Shown piece by piece: positions 9,966 through 18,942 of a DNA stretch of 64,000 nt. A program made the position numbers and the translations under genes. Origin of the DNA: Streptomyces zhaozhouensis (GTDB taxonomy: Bacteria > Actinomycetota > Actinomycetes > Streptomycetales > Streptomycetaceae); the NCBI RefSeq assembly GCF_900230195.1, contig NZ_OCNE01000021.1:1-64000 (forward strand). The letters run 5' to 3'. Under the pieces are notes generated by a model, which did no database searches, had not been told where the DNA came from, and was given only the letters and a program-made list of their open reading frames with translations. Every line of letters starts with the position of its first letter. The stretch's first letter is position 1.

Positions 9966-11504
9966 TCAGTCGACCAGCAGGGACAGGTCCTGGTCGGTCT
10001 CGGGAACGGAGACGGTGGACCGGTCGTCCGGGATCGTCTGGGTGGTGAACGCCGTGGCGCCGTCCCGGTCCAGCAGCAGCGTCCTGGCGGCGTAGAGCGT
10101 GCCGCCGCCCGAGGGCTCCAGGGTGATCGCGTAGTTCCCCTCCGTGCCGTCCAGCTCGGGGTTGACCTCCACGGTCGTGCCCGGGTCCACGGTGAACGTC
10201 TCGGTGACCGGTTCGCCGCCGTCGGCGCCGGCGGAGTAGGTGAGGTCCACCTCGACCGTCTCGTCGAGGGCGAGCAGCGCGAGCCGGGTGCCGGAGGTGG
10301 TGTTGCCCGAGACGGTGGCGCGTTCCTCGATCGGCTCGGTGGCCGGGAGGAACGCGGACTCGCGGTCCCCCTCCCCGCCCGCCACCACGTGCAGGCCGGC
10401 GACCACGGGCCCGGATCCGGTGCCGTCCTGCCTGGTCAGCACGAGGGAGGACGCCTCGCCCTGGGTCAGGTCGCCGAGTTCGACGGTGGTGACGGTGCCG
10501 GCGACGACGTTGACCGACTCGTTGCCCGCCGGCGTGATGGTGCCGCCGGGGCCGGCGAGGCCGACGTCCAGCGCGACGTCCTGGCCGCCGGGGGCGAAGA
10601 CCGACAGCCGCACCCCGTTCACCCCCGCGGGGATGCCGGGGAGCACCAGGGTGTCGGCGGACGGGTCGGTGACGGGCGGCAGCCAGTCGGTGCCGAGGGA
10701 CTCGTCGACGATCTCGATCTGCGCGCCGACCCGGCCGCTGCGGGCGGCGACGTGCACGGCGAGGTCCGGCTCGGCCTCGCCGAGCAGGGTGGCGAGCCGG
10801 ATCGCGACGCTGGTGTGGCCGGGGACGGTGATGCCCTGCCCCTGCTCCGCCTCCAACTCGCCTTCGGCGCCGTGGACCTCGATGTCCACGACGGTCGCCG
10901 CCTCGTCCGGGTTGGTGACGTGGACGTAGTCGTGGCGGTCCTCGGCGGCGCTCGCGCCGGTGAACCAGAACTCGGTGTCCGGCGTCTGGCAGGAGGTGCC
11001 CAGGGCGCCCTTGCCCTCGCCCGAGTCGACGACGGTGGTCTGCTGGACGGTCCAGCCGGGCGCCAGCAGGTGGTCGGCCGTGCCCGTCAGCGCGGGGGCG
11101 TCCGCGTCGTCGACGGTCGCGGTGACCGGGAGGCCCGGCTCGGACAGCTCCAGGACGGGCTCGGGGGCCTCGGTCTCCTCCGGCTCGTCGGTGCTCTCCT
11201 CCTCGCCGTCCTCGTCCGGGTCGGTGGCGCCGGGGTCGGGGGTGTGCTCGGGGGCGGGCAGCAGGGTGGCGGCGCCCTCCTCGGAGCGGACGCTCTCGGT
11301 GGGCGGGGTGAACCCCGTGTACCAGGTGGTCTGCGCCGCGGCGCCGGTCGGGCGCGGGCAGGTCAGCGCGGTCCGCTCCACCGGGAGCGGCTGTGCCTGC
11401 CGGGTGGGCTGTTCCTCGCCGGCGTCGCCCCGCATCGTCGCGACGCCGGTGAGGGCGAGCAACGCGACCAGGACGCCGAGCAGCGGCAGGGGGAGGCGGT
11501 TCAC
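9966..11504 (-). CDS. DUF5719 family secreted or membrane-anchored protein
   Basis: A 512-residue envelope protein. An N-terminal signal anchor (residues 1-25, MNRLPLPLLGVLVALLALTG) precedes a large acidic region with repeated beta-sandwich-like segments (for example VLPGIPAGVNGVRLSVFAPGGQDVALDVGL and VSVPETDQDLSLL). The stretch near residues 95-120 is very Glu/Asp-rich. Its GTG start overlaps the stop of the large upstream glycosyltransferase by 4 bp (GTGA), so the two are translationally coupled. That constant pairing is known from other actinomycetes and suggests the two act together on an envelope polymer. No catalytic motif is visible; function unknown. Confidence 0.88.
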   Translation of the reverse strand: MNRLPLPLLGVLVALLALTGVATMRGDAGEEQPTRQAQPLPVERTALTCPRPTGAAAQTTWYTGFTPPTESVRSEEGAATLLPAPEHTPDPGATDPDEDGEEESTDEPEETEAPEPVLELSEPGLPVTATVDDADAPALTGTADHLLAPGWTVQQTTVVDSGEGKGALGTSCQTPDTEFWFTGASAAEDRHDYVHVTNPDEAATVVDIEVHGAEGELEAEQGQGITVPGHTSVAIRLATLLGEAEPDLAVHVAARSGRVGAQIEIVDESLGTDWLPPVTDPSADTLVLPGIPAGVNGVRLSVFAPGGQDVALDVGLAGPGGTITPAGNESVNVVAGTVTTVELGDLTQGEASSLVLTRQDGTGSGPVVAGLHVVAGGEGDRESAFLPATEPIEERATVSGNTTSGTRLALLALDETVEVDLTYSAGADGGEPVTETFTVDPGTTVEVNPELDGTEGNYAITLEPSGGGTLYAARTLLLDRDGATAFTTQTIPDDRSTVSVPETDQDLSLLVD

Positions 11505-14500
11505 CGGCGATCACTCCCGTCGCCATAGTCGGTCGGATAGTCGTAGGGCGAGGCGTAGCTCTGGTCCTGCCCGTAGCCCTGGCCGTATCCCTGGTCGTAG
11601 CCCTGGTCGTAGCCCTGGTCGTAGCCCTGTTGACCGGACGGGTCGTAGGGCTGCTGGTAGGGCTGGGCGGCCCAGTCGCCGTAGGGCTGCTGCGGGGGAA
11701 CGGTCCCCCCGTGCGGCTCGCCCGCCGGCTGGTAGGGCTCGGGCCGCTCCGGCCGCCACTCGGGGGCGGCGGGCGGCTCGGGCGGCGCCGGCGGCGCCTC
11801 GGCCGGCGCCTCGTGGTCGACCTGGTGGTCGACGGCGTGGTCGACGGCGTGGTCGACGGCGTGGTCGACGGACTCGTCGGCCGGCGCCGTGCCCTGGGCC
11901 GGAACGGCGGCACGCCTGGCGCGGCGGCCCTGCGGCGCGGGCGCCTCGGCCTCCGGCAGGTCGTCGTCCAGCTCGCGCCGGCGGTCCGGCAGCGCGAGGA
12001 CCACCAGCACCAGCAGGCCGAAGCCCTGTGCCCAGACCCACAGGGTGTGCAGCCCCGAGGTCTCGTACACCACATCCAACCGACCGCCGCCGGCCGGAAG
12101 TTCGAAGCCCTGCGCCCAGCCGTTGACGGTCACCGGGGTGAGCGGCTGGCCGTCGAGCGTGGCGCGGAAGCCCTCGTCGGCGCGGTCGGCGAGGCGCAGC
12201 ACCCGGCCGGCCGGCCCCTCGGGCAGGTCGGTGTGGACCTCGACGGCCTCGGCCGGCAGCGGAACGGGCTCGGCGTCCTGGCCCTCCTCCTCGGCGGGCA
12301 GGACCATCGCGCGGGCGACGTCCCGGTTGACCCGCCACAGGGCGCTGCCGTCCTCCTGGCTGAGGCGCTGGAGGCCGGGGGTGGTGTCGAGGGTGCGGTG
12401 CAGCGCGCGCGGGCTGCCGTCCTGGACCAGGACGTAGCGGACCGCGTAGTCGGCGAGCGCCCGGGTCTGGTCGGCGCCGGTGCCCGCGGTGAGGTCGCCG
12501 ACGGCCTCGCTCAACGTCTCGTCCTCGCCGAGGAGTTCGGCCAGGTCGGCGTCGCCGAGGCGGGCACCCGAGCCGCGCACCAGCGAGTAGGAGACCTCGT
12601 CGACCTCGGCGTCCCGCCCGCCGTCGGCGGTCAGGACCAGGGTGCGGGCCTGGTCGCGCGCGGCGCTCTCCTCCGCGACGAACGCCGGTACCTGCACGGG
12701 GTCGCTGCGGCGCAGCGGCCCGTCGGCGCCGTCGAGCACCCAGCCGGCGGCGGCCAGCAGCGGGCCGACCGCGGCGGCGCCGGCGACGGCGACGGCCAGC
12801 GGCTGGCGCCAGCCGAAGCTGCGGGCGGCGACGCGGTAGCGGGCGCCGTCGGCGCCGAGCAGCGCCGCGCTCAGCAGCGCGAGGCCGTAGACCAGGACGG
12901 CGGGGCCGGCCCAGCCGTCGGAGTCGGACCAGATCGCGAAGAGCAGCGCGACCAGGGCACCGGCCCAGGCGGTGTGGATGGCCAGCCGGCGTTCGCCGCG
13001 CAGCAGCGCGCCCAGCGCGGCGAGCAGGACGCCCAGCAGCAGCCAGGCGGAGGGCGTTCCCGGGCCGCCGGGGCTGAGGTTGAGCAGCTGGGTGGCGTCG
13101 GCCGAGCCCGTCTCGTAGCGCAGGCCGACCTCGTTGAGGAACCCGTCGGGGCTCAGCAGCGTCGACAGCGACCAGGGCGCGAGCACCAGCACGGGCGTCG
13201 CCAGCGCGGCGGCGAACCGCACCGCGCGCGCCCGCCGGACGGCCACGGGCATCCGCAGCGGCAGCAGCAGCGCGAGGCAGGCGAGCAGCACCGCCATCGG
13301 CCAGATCACCGGCGTGAACGCGGAGCCCAGGGTCAGCAGCAGCGCCGCGGCCCAGACCGCGCGCCAGGGGCCGATGCCGTCGCCCCTGGTGTGGCCGGCG
13401 GCGGCGACCGCGACGCGGGCCAGCGGGGGCAGCAGCACGGCGAGCAGCGCGGTGCCGATCCGCCCGCCGGCGAGCGCGCCGGTGACGGCCGGGAGGAACG
13501 CGTAGGCGACGCTGCCCCAGGCGCGCAGCAGCCGGGACATGACCAGCGGCCGCGAGGTCAGATAGGCGCTGACCCCGGCCAGCGGGATGGAGCAGACCAG
13601 CAGCAGGGTCATCGCCGGGCCCGTGTTGCCGAACAGCAGGCTGGCCAGCAGCGCCAGCAGCCCGACGAACGGCGGCGCGGACTCGGTGCCGCCGGTGCCG
13701 ACGGGCTGCCAGGTCGTCAGGTAGCGGTCCCAGAGGGCGCCGGCGTCGGCCGGCATCGGCAGCAGGGCGCCGCCGCTGAGCGCGCCGCCCCCGACCAGGT
13801 TGCGGCAGGCGAGCAGCGAGACCACGAGCAGCACGAGGAAGAGCACGGGCCCCGGCCGGCGCGCCAGCCGTTTGACGCGGGCGAACTGTTCGACGTCCAA
13901 CGCGTCCGCGTCGTCGTCGCTCGGTCCTGACTCGACGGCGCCGTGCCGACCGCTGGAGGCGGAGGCCGGCTCGGCGCGCCCGCCGAGGTTGCTCGCGACC
14001 TGCTCGATCGTGGAGCGGACGGTGGCGCCGGGCGGCGGGAGGAGCGCTCTGAGCTCCGTCGGGTCCTGGTCGGGCGCCCTGGCGGCGGCGCGGCTGCGCC
14101 GGGCGCCGATCAGCCGCCCCGGGCGCAGCACGGTGGCGAGCAGCCCGGCGGCCTCGTCGAGCGCGCGTCCCGGCTGCTTGCCGACGAGGTAGGCGAGGAT
14201 CCGCAGCACGGTGCCGAGCACCAGCCGGAAGACGACCCAGGGCAGCACCCGGGTGCGGGCGTTGGCCAGCAGCGCGTAGGTGGCGGCGGCCTTGTCGACC
14301 CGGTGCGGGCTGCCGCCGAGGCGGCCGGCGCAGTCGATGGAACGGCGTTCCCTGGTGGCGGCCTCCGCGTGGCGGAGGACGGCGTCGGGGGCGATGAGCA
14401 CGCCGTGGCCGGCGGCGTGGGCGCGCCAGCAGAGGTCGACGTCGTCGCGGGTCAGCGGCAGCCGGCGGTCGAACCCGCCGAGCTGCTCGTAGACGTCGCG

Positions 14501-15181
14501 CCGGATGAGCATCCCGGCGGTGGAGACGGAGAGCACCGGGCGGACCCGGTCGTGCTGCCCCTGGTCCTGCTCGCGGCGGTCGAGGCCGGTCCAGCGGCGC
14601 CCGCTGTAGGCGAGGGAGACCCCGACCTCCAGCAGCTGCCTGCGGTCGTACCAGCCGCGCAGCTTGCCGCCGACGATGGCGGTCGACGGGCTGGCGTCGG
14701 CCTGGCGCAGCAGGTGCGCGAGGGCGTCGGGGGCGGGGGCGGAGTCGTCGTGCAACAGCCAGAGCCAGTGCACCGGTTCGCCGTGTGGCAGCTCGGGCAG
14801 GTCGTAGGTGCTGTTGTCCCAGCGGCGGTTGACCGGGTCCCAGGCGGAGGGCCGCCGCAGATAGGGGAGGTCGTCCGGGGTGAGCACGGGGGCGGTGCGG
14901 GCGGCCTCGGCGACGGCGGCGCCGAAGCCGGTGCGGCGGGCGAGGTGCAACACCCGTTCCGCGCCGAGGGCTTCGGTCACCAGGTTCGCCGACTCGTCGG
15001 CGCTGCCGGTGTCCGCCGCGATCACGTCCTGGACGGGCCGCTCCTGGCCGAGGATTCCGCGCAGGACCTCGGGGAGCCAGCGTTCGCCGTCGTGCGAGAC
15101 GAGCACGGCGGTGACGACGTGCCGGGGAAGTTCGGGATGGGCGGCCTGCGGTTGCGCCGCCGACTGGCTGTGCACGGACAT
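11501..15181 (-). CDS. large membrane glycosyltransferase (GT2 domain fused to polytopic membrane domain)
   Basis: A 1,226-residue protein. Residues ~20-290 form a GT2 domain: VTAVLVSHDGERWLPEVL, the acidic LLHDDSAPAPDAL metal motif, and LPLTRDDVDLCWRAHAAGHGVL. A linker leads to ~12 hydrophobic segments from about residue 440 to 860, then an extracytoplasmic beta domain (~880-1060) and a last membrane helix near 1065-1085. The C-terminal ~150 residues are disordered, with a VDHA repeat, an Ala/Pro/Glu-rich stretch, and a Tyr/Gln/Gly tail (GYDQGYDQ, GYGQGYGQ). Homologues neighbour whiB and DUF5719 throughout actinobacteria. Donor and acceptor are unknown; an envelope glycan or wall polymer is likely. 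The ATG start matches the family opening. Confidence 0.92.
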   Translation of the reverse strand: MSVHSQSAAQPQAAHPELPRHVVTAVLVSHDGERWLPEVLRGILGQERPVQDVIAADTGSADESANLVTEALGAERVLHLARRTGFGAAVAEAARTAPVLTPDDLPYLRRPSAWDPVNRRWDNSTYDLPELPHGEPVHWLWLLHDDSAPAPDALAHLLRQADASPSTAIVGGKLRGWYDRRQLLEVGVSLAYSGRRWTGLDRREQDQGQHDRVRPVLSVSTAGMLIRRDVYEQLGGFDRRLPLTRDDVDLCWRAHAAGHGVLIAPDAVLRHAEAATRERRSIDCAGRLGGSPHRVDKAAATYALLANARTRVLPWVVFRLVLGTVLRILAYLVGKQPGRALDEAAGLLATVLRPGRLIGARRSRAAARAPDQDPTELRALLPPPGATVRSTIEQVASNLGGRAEPASASSGRHGAVESGPSDDDADALDVEQFARVKRLARRPGPVLFLVLLVVSLLACRNLVGGGALSGGALLPMPADAGALWDRYLTTWQPVGTGGTESAPPFVGLLALLASLLFGNTGPAMTLLLVCSIPLAGVSAYLTSRPLVMSRLLRAWGSVAYAFLPAVTGALAGGRIGTALLAVLLPPLARVAVAAAGHTRGDGIGPWRAVWAAALLLTLGSAFTPVIWPMAVLLACLALLLPLRMPVAVRRARAVRFAAALATPVLVLAPWSLSTLLSPDGFLNEVGLRYETGSADATQLLNLSPGGPGTPSAWLLLGVLLAALGALLRGERRLAIHTAWAGALVALLFAIWSDSDGWAGPAVLVYGLALLSAALLGADGARYRVAARSFGWRQPLAVAVAGAAAVGPLLAAAGWVLDGADGPLRRSDPVQVPAFVAEESAARDQARTLVLTADGGRDAEVDEVSYSLVRGSGARLGDADLAELLGEDETLSEAVGDLTAGTGADQTRALADYAVRYVLVQDGSPRALHRTLDTTPGLQRLSQEDGSALWRVNRDVARAMVLPAEEEGQDAEPVPLPAEAVEVHTDLPEGPAGRVLRLADRADEGFRATLDGQPLTPVTVNGWAQGFELPAGGGRLDVVYETSGLHTLWVWAQGFGLLVLVVLALPDRRRELDDDLPEAEAPAPQGRRARRAAVPAQGTAPADESVDHAVDHAVDHAVDHQVDHEAPAEAPPAPPEPPAAPEWRPERPEPYQPAGEPHGGTVPPQQPYGDWAAQPYQQPYDPSGQQGYDQGYDQGYDQGYGQGYGQDQSYASPYDYPTDYGDGSDRR
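11813..11872. repeat. 12-bp tandem repeat inside the glycosyltransferase gene
   Basis: Five contiguous 12-bp units of GTGGTCGACGGC; the first and last units differ by one or two bases. Read on the gene strand they encode VDHA/VDHQ repeats in the disordered tail of the glycosyltransferase. The unit keeps the reading frame, so copy number can change without breaking the gene. Confidence 0.9.
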
Positions 15182-15342
15182 CGAGGTGCTGGCCCCGGTT
15201 CGCTGGACGGTGGTGGACGGCGCTGCTCCGCGGGGAGCGGCGCTTGTCGCCTCGGACAGCGCACCACACTAGCGGCTGGGACCGTCCACGCCCCTCGGGC
15301 GGGAGACGCCGGGATCGTCCAGGGCTCGGGGAGGACGCTCCC

Positions 15343-15606
15343 TCAGACCGCGGCCTTCTTCAGGCGGCGGCGCTCACGCTCTGACAACCCGCCCCAGATG
15401 CCGAAGCGTTCGTCGTTGGCGAGGGCGTACTCAAGGCACTCGGAGCGCACCTCGCAGGCGAGGCAGACCTTCTTGGCCTCGCGGGTCGAGCCGCCCTTCT
15501 CGGGGAAGAAGGACTCGGGGTCGGTCTGCGCGCAGAGCGCGCGCTCCTGCCAACCAAGCTCCTCGTCGGCTTCCTCGACCAGCAGTTGTTCGAACAGCTC
15601 GGTCAT
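15343..15606 (-). CDS. whiB: WhiB developmental transcription regulator
   Basis: An 87-residue Wbl-family iron-sulfur protein. Cys25, Cys48, Cys51 and Cys57 (C-x22-C-x2-C-x5-C) bind a 4Fe-4S cluster. GIWGG at 69-73 is the family turn, and the basic tail RERRRLKKAAV binds DNA. In Streptomyces WhiB works with WhiA to control the switch from aerial growth to sporulation septation. The sequence matches my memory of S. coelicolor WhiB almost throughout (ELGWQERALCAQTDPES). The ATG start has a GCGAGGGG stretch upstream. A clear promoter lies 74-103 bp before the start, and the upstream gap of ~510 bp is unusually long for this window, as expected for a developmentally regulated gene. Confidence 0.97.
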   Translation of the reverse strand: MTELFEQLLVEEADEELGWQERALCAQTDPESFFPEKGGSTREAKKVCLACEVRSECLEYALANDERFGIWGGLSERERRRLKKAAV

Positions 15607-15679
15607 GTGCGCGCCCCTCGCCTTCGTTGCGTCCCCGTGATGCCGTCGTTATCCGTGCCGGTCGAACGACATGAGTGAA

Positions 15680-15709
15680 ATTACAGGTGGGCCGCTCACC
15701 GGCAGTCAA
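15680..15709 (-). promoter_or_regulatory. whiB promoter (housekeeping type)
   Basis: On the minus strand, TTGACT (-35) and TGTAAT (-10) are separated by 18 bp. The -10 lies about 74 bp upstream of the whiB start codon. This is the best sigma-70-like promoter in the gap and fits a constitutive whiB promoter. Confidence 0.6.
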
Positions 15710-16118
15710 GCCACGATCTGCCATTCACCCGATGATTCACCCTGTGGCACCACACTCACACGGAAAGTGTTCAAATCGGCACAAATCTCTCAACCACCTT
15801 CGGGCATCCGTCCCACATTCCACCGGTTCCCCGGCGGATTCGGCGCCCTCGCACAGAGAAACGAACGAGAGCGCGGTTTTGTTGCGAGCGAGCGCGCGGC
15901 GGTGGTGAGGGTCACGCCCAGATCACGGACGCGCAACGCGCCCTCGCCGCTGCCCGGATGCTCCCGCGCTTCTCCCGGAGGCGCGGCGGATAAACCTTTC
16001 GGCGGTCCCCGGAGCCCGAATCTGATGAAACAATGCCGGGGACAGCACGCCCCGTTGACACCCCGTCCACGGACGGGAGCGGCCGGGCTCCACGACCATC
16101 CGAGGCGCACCGCACTCC
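15710..16118. other. long non-coding stretch between whiB and the cupin gene
   Basis: Upstream half of a 512-bp gene-free interval (15607-16118) that is clearly less GC-rich than its surroundings. It holds the upstream regulatory region of whiB and, at its right end, the start region of the cupin gene. No open frame in it has convincing codon bias. No tRNA or strong hairpin was seen. It may hold extra developmental promoters or WhiA/BldD-type operators, which I could not identify by eye. Confidence 0.5.
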
Positions 16119-16637
16119 ATGGACAACGACAACGCCATCGCCGGCGACCCGCTGGCCATCCCCCACCTGCTGCCCGCCCCCGCCGCGCACCCGACCACGG
16201 TCGCCGGCTTCGCGGGGCTGGCCGTCGCGCTCGCGGGTGATCGGGAGTGTTGGGAGTCCCTGGTGCGGTACGACGCGACCAGCCGCTGGTACCACCGGCT
16301 GCGGGTGGGGCCCGGCTACGAGGTCTGGCTGCTGAGCTGGCTGCCGGGACAGGGCAGCGGGCGCCACGACCACGGCCCCTCGTCCGGGGTGTACACGGTG
16401 CTCGCCGGCGCGCTGACCGAGCACGCCGCCGGGCGCGGCGAGCGGGTGCTCACCCCCGGCTCGCTGCGGGTCTTCGCCCCCGGCTATGTGCACGAGGTGG
16501 TCAACGCGGCGCTGGCGCCGGCCGTCAGCCTGCACGTCTACTTCCCGGGGCTGACCGAGATGCCCATGCGCCCCCGGCGTGAGGCGACGCACTCCCCCGC
16601 GTCTCCACCCAGCCCCCGGGGCCTCCTCGCCTGCTGA
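16119..16637 (+). CDS. cysteine dioxygenase-like cupin protein
   Basis: A 172-residue cupin of the cysteine dioxygenase family. The iron-binding His triad is visible as GRHDHGPSSG (His83, His85) and VHEVVN (His125). LLSWLPGQGSG precedes the first motif, as in bacterial cysteine dioxygenases, which oxidise cysteine to cysteinesulfinate. Related thiol dioxygenases use 3-mercaptopropionate, so the substrate is not certain. The last ~25 residues are Pro/Ser-rich and unlikely to be structured. The gene runs 13 bp ahead of fbiA on the same strand, so the three genes to fbiB may be one transcript. No clear ribosome site precedes the ATG, so a short leader or another start is possible. Confidence 0.82.
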   Translation: MDNDNAIAGDPLAIPHLLPAPAAHPTTVAGFAGLAVALAGDRECWESLVRYDATSRWYHRLRVGPGYEVWLLSWLPGQGSGRHDHGPSSGVYTVLAGALTEHAAGRGERVLTPGSLRVFAPGYVHEVVNAALAPAVSLHVYFPGLTEMPMRPRREATHSPASPPSPRGLLAC

Positions 16638-16650
16638 CAGACTGGGCCAC

Positions 16651-17616
16651 ATGCGACGCATCGTGGTTCTGTCCGGCGGAATCGGTGGCGCCCGCTTCCT
16701 GCGCGGCCTGTTGCGGGCCGCGCCGGAGGCCGAGGTCACCGTGATCGGCAACACCGGCGACGACATCCATCTCTTCGGCCTGAAGGTCTGTCCCGACCTC
16801 GACACCGTGATGTACACGCTCGGTGGCGGCATCCACGAGGAGCAGGGCTGGGGACGGGCGGACGAGTCGTTCGCGGTGAAGGAGGAGTTGGCCGCCTACG
16901 GCGTCGGGCCCGAGTGGTTCGGGCTCGGCGACCGGGACTTCGCGACGCACATCGTGCGCACCCAGATGCTGGGCGCCGGCTATCCGCTGAGCGCGGTGAC
17001 CGAGGCGCTGTGCCAGCGCTGGGAGCCGGGCGTGCGGCTGCTGCCGATGACCGACGACCGGGTCGAGACGCACGTGCTGGTCGACGACGAGTCGGGGGGC
17101 CGGCGGGCGGTCCACTTCCAGGAGTACTGGGTGCGGATGCGCGCCGGGGTGCCGGCGCGTGCGGTGGTGCCGGTGGGTGCCGACCAGTCGAAGCCGGCAC
17201 CCGGTGTGCTGGAGGCGATCGCCGAGGCGGACGTCGTCGTCTTCCCGCCGTCCAACCCGGTGGTCAGCGTCGGCACGATCCTCGCCGTGCCCGGTATCAG
17301 GGAGGCCATCGCCGACGCGGGGGTCCCCGTGGTGGGCCTGTCCCCGATCGTCGGCGACGCCCCGGTGCGCGGGATGGCCGACAAGGTGCTGGCCGCCGTC
17401 GGCGTCGAGGCGACGGCGACCGCCGTCGCGCTGCACTACGGCTCTGGGCTGCTGGACGCCTGGCTGGTGGACACGGTGGACGCGGGGGCCGTCGCCGAGG
17501 TCGAGGCGGCGGGAATCCGTTGCCGAGCCGTGCCGTTGCTGATGAAGGACACCGAAGCGACCGCCGAGATGGCCCGGGCGGCGCTGACGATCGCCACGGA
17601 GGTCGACGACGCATGA
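16651..17616 (+). CDS. fbiA: FbiA (CofD-like) 2-phospho-L-lactate transferase, F420 biosynthesis
   Basis: A 321-residue CofD/FbiA-family transferase. In actinobacteria it joins the activated phosphoenolpyruvate-derived moiety (made by FbiD) to the deazaflavin Fo, giving dehydro-F420-0. Family marks: the N-terminal nucleotide loop VVLSGGIGGARFLRGLL (residues ~5-21), VIGNTGDDIHLFGLKVCPDLD, and ADVVVFPPSNPVVSVGTIL. All appear intact. Start chosen at the ATG opening MRRIVVLSGG; a longer in-frame version only adds low-complexity residues. Its stop overlaps the fbiB start by 4 bp (ATGA). The enzyme provides F420 for the many F420-dependent reductases of actinomycetes. Confidence 0.97.
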   Translation: MRRIVVLSGGIGGARFLRGLLRAAPEAEVTVIGNTGDDIHLFGLKVCPDLDTVMYTLGGGIHEEQGWGRADESFAVKEELAAYGVGPEWFGLGDRDFATHIVRTQMLGAGYPLSAVTEALCQRWEPGVRLLPMTDDRVETHVLVDDESGGRRAVHFQEYWVRMRAGVPARAVVPVGADQSKPAPGVLEAIAEADVVVFPPSNPVVSVGTILAVPGIREAIADAGVPVVGLSPIVGDAPVRGMADKVLAAVGVEATATAVALHYGSGLLDAWLVDTVDAGAVAEVEAAGIRCRAVPLLMKDTEATAEMARAALTIATEVDDA

Positions 17617-18923
17617 CGGCGCCCGCTTACCAGGTCTGGGCCCTGCCCGGCATTCCCGAGGTCCGTCCCGGCGACGAGTTGGCCAAGCTGATCGCGGAGG
17701 CCGCCCGGGGACCGGAGGGCGGCGGGCTGGTCGACGGGGACATCGTCATCGTCACCTCGAAGATCGTCAGCAAGGCGGAGGGCCGGATCCGGCGGGCCGA
17801 CGACCGGCGGGACGCCATAGAGGAGGAGACCGTCCGGGTGGTCGCCGTCAAGGGCGAGGCCAGGATCGTGGAGTCCCGGCACGGCTTCGTGATGGCCGCC
17901 GCCGGCGTCGACGCCTCCAACACCCCGCCCGGCACGGTGCTGTTGCTGCCCGAGGACCCGGACGCCTCGGCCGAGGCGATCCGCCGGGGGCTGGCCGAGC
18001 TGCTGTCGGTCGAGGTGGGCGTGGTGGTCACGGACACCTTCGGGCGGCCCTGGCGCGAGGGGCAGACGGACGTGGCCATCGGGGCCGCCGGCGTCACCGT
18101 GCTCGACGACCTGCGCGGCGGCACCGACGCGCACGGCAACCCGCTGGGCGTGTCGATCACCGCGGTCGCCGACGAGCTGGCCGCCGCGGGCGAGCTGGTG
18201 AAGGGCAAGGCCGACGGGCTGCCCGTCGCCGTGCTGCGGGGCCTGGCGCACCGGACCGGTGGGCGGGCGAGCGCGCGCGACCTGGTGCGGGACGCCAGCA
18301 TGGACATGTTCCGGCTGGGGACCTCGGAGGCGGTCCGGGAGGCGGTGACCTCGCGCCGCACGGTGCGGGAGTTCACCGACGAGCCGGTCGACCCGGAGGC
18401 GGTGCGCCGGGCGGTGGCCGCCGCGTTGACGGCGCCGGCGCCGCACCACACCACGCCCTGGCGCTTCGTGCTGCTGGAGTCGCCCGGGTCCAGGACGGAG
18501 TTGCTGGACGCGATGCGGGAGGCGTGGATCGCCGATCTGCGGCGCGACGGGCGCTCCGAGGAGAGCGTGGAACGGCGCGTGCGCCGGGGTGAGGTGTTGC
18601 GCCGCGCGCCCTATCTGGTGGTGCCCTGTCTGGTGGCCGACGGCGCCCACGACTACCCGGACGAGCGCAGGGCGCGCGCCGAACGCGAGATGTTCGTCGT
18701 GGCGACCGGCGCCGGGGTGCAGAACCTGCTGGTGGCGCTGGCCGGCGAGGGCCTGGGATCGGCGTGGGTCTCCTCGACGATGTTCTGCCGGGACGTGGTA
18801 CGGCGGACGTTGGGGTTGCCCGACGACTGGGACCCGATGGGCGCCGTCGCGGTCGGTCGCGCCGCCGCGCCGCCGCGTCCCCGGCCGGCGCGGGACCCGG
18901 AGGCGTTTCTCACCGTTCGCTGA
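17613..18923 (+). CDS. fbiB: FbiB: coenzyme F420 gamma-glutamyl ligase and dehydro-F420-0 reductase
   Basis: A 436-residue two-domain enzyme. Residues ~1-245 are the CofE ligase that adds a gamma-linked polyglutamate tail to F420-0, with GDIVIVTSKIVSKAEGR, SRHGFVMAAAGVDASN and DTFGRPWREGQTD. Residues ~250-436 are an FMN-dependent nitroreductase-fold domain (TSRRTVREFTDEPVDPEAV, PHHTTPWRFVLLE, GEGLGSAWVSS) that reduces dehydro-F420-0. The fused form is the actinobacterial hallmark, as archaeal CofE lacks the second domain. ATGA overlap with fbiA implies coupled translation. No missing motif was seen. Confidence 0.97.
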   Translation: MTAPAYQVWALPGIPEVRPGDELAKLIAEAARGPEGGGLVDGDIVIVTSKIVSKAEGRIRRADDRRDAIEEETVRVVAVKGEARIVESRHGFVMAAAGVDASNTPPGTVLLLPEDPDASAEAIRRGLAELLSVEVGVVVTDTFGRPWREGQTDVAIGAAGVTVLDDLRGGTDAHGNPLGVSITAVADELAAAGELVKGKADGLPVAVLRGLAHRTGGRASARDLVRDASMDMFRLGTSEAVREAVTSRRTVREFTDEPVDPEAVRRAVAAALTAPAPHHTTPWRFVLLESPGSRTELLDAMREAWIADLRRDGRSEESVERRVRRGEVLRRAPYLVVPCLVADGAHDYPDERRARAEREMFVVATGAGVQNLLVALAGEGLGSAWVSSTMFCRDVVRRTLGLPDDWDPMGAVAVGRAAAPPRPRPARDPEAFLTVR

Positions 18924-18942
18924 CGCCGTTCCGGCGGCGCGG

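Noticed and set aside
11813..11872. CRISPR array
   Set aside because: Units are 12 bp with no spacers, and the whole array is coding.
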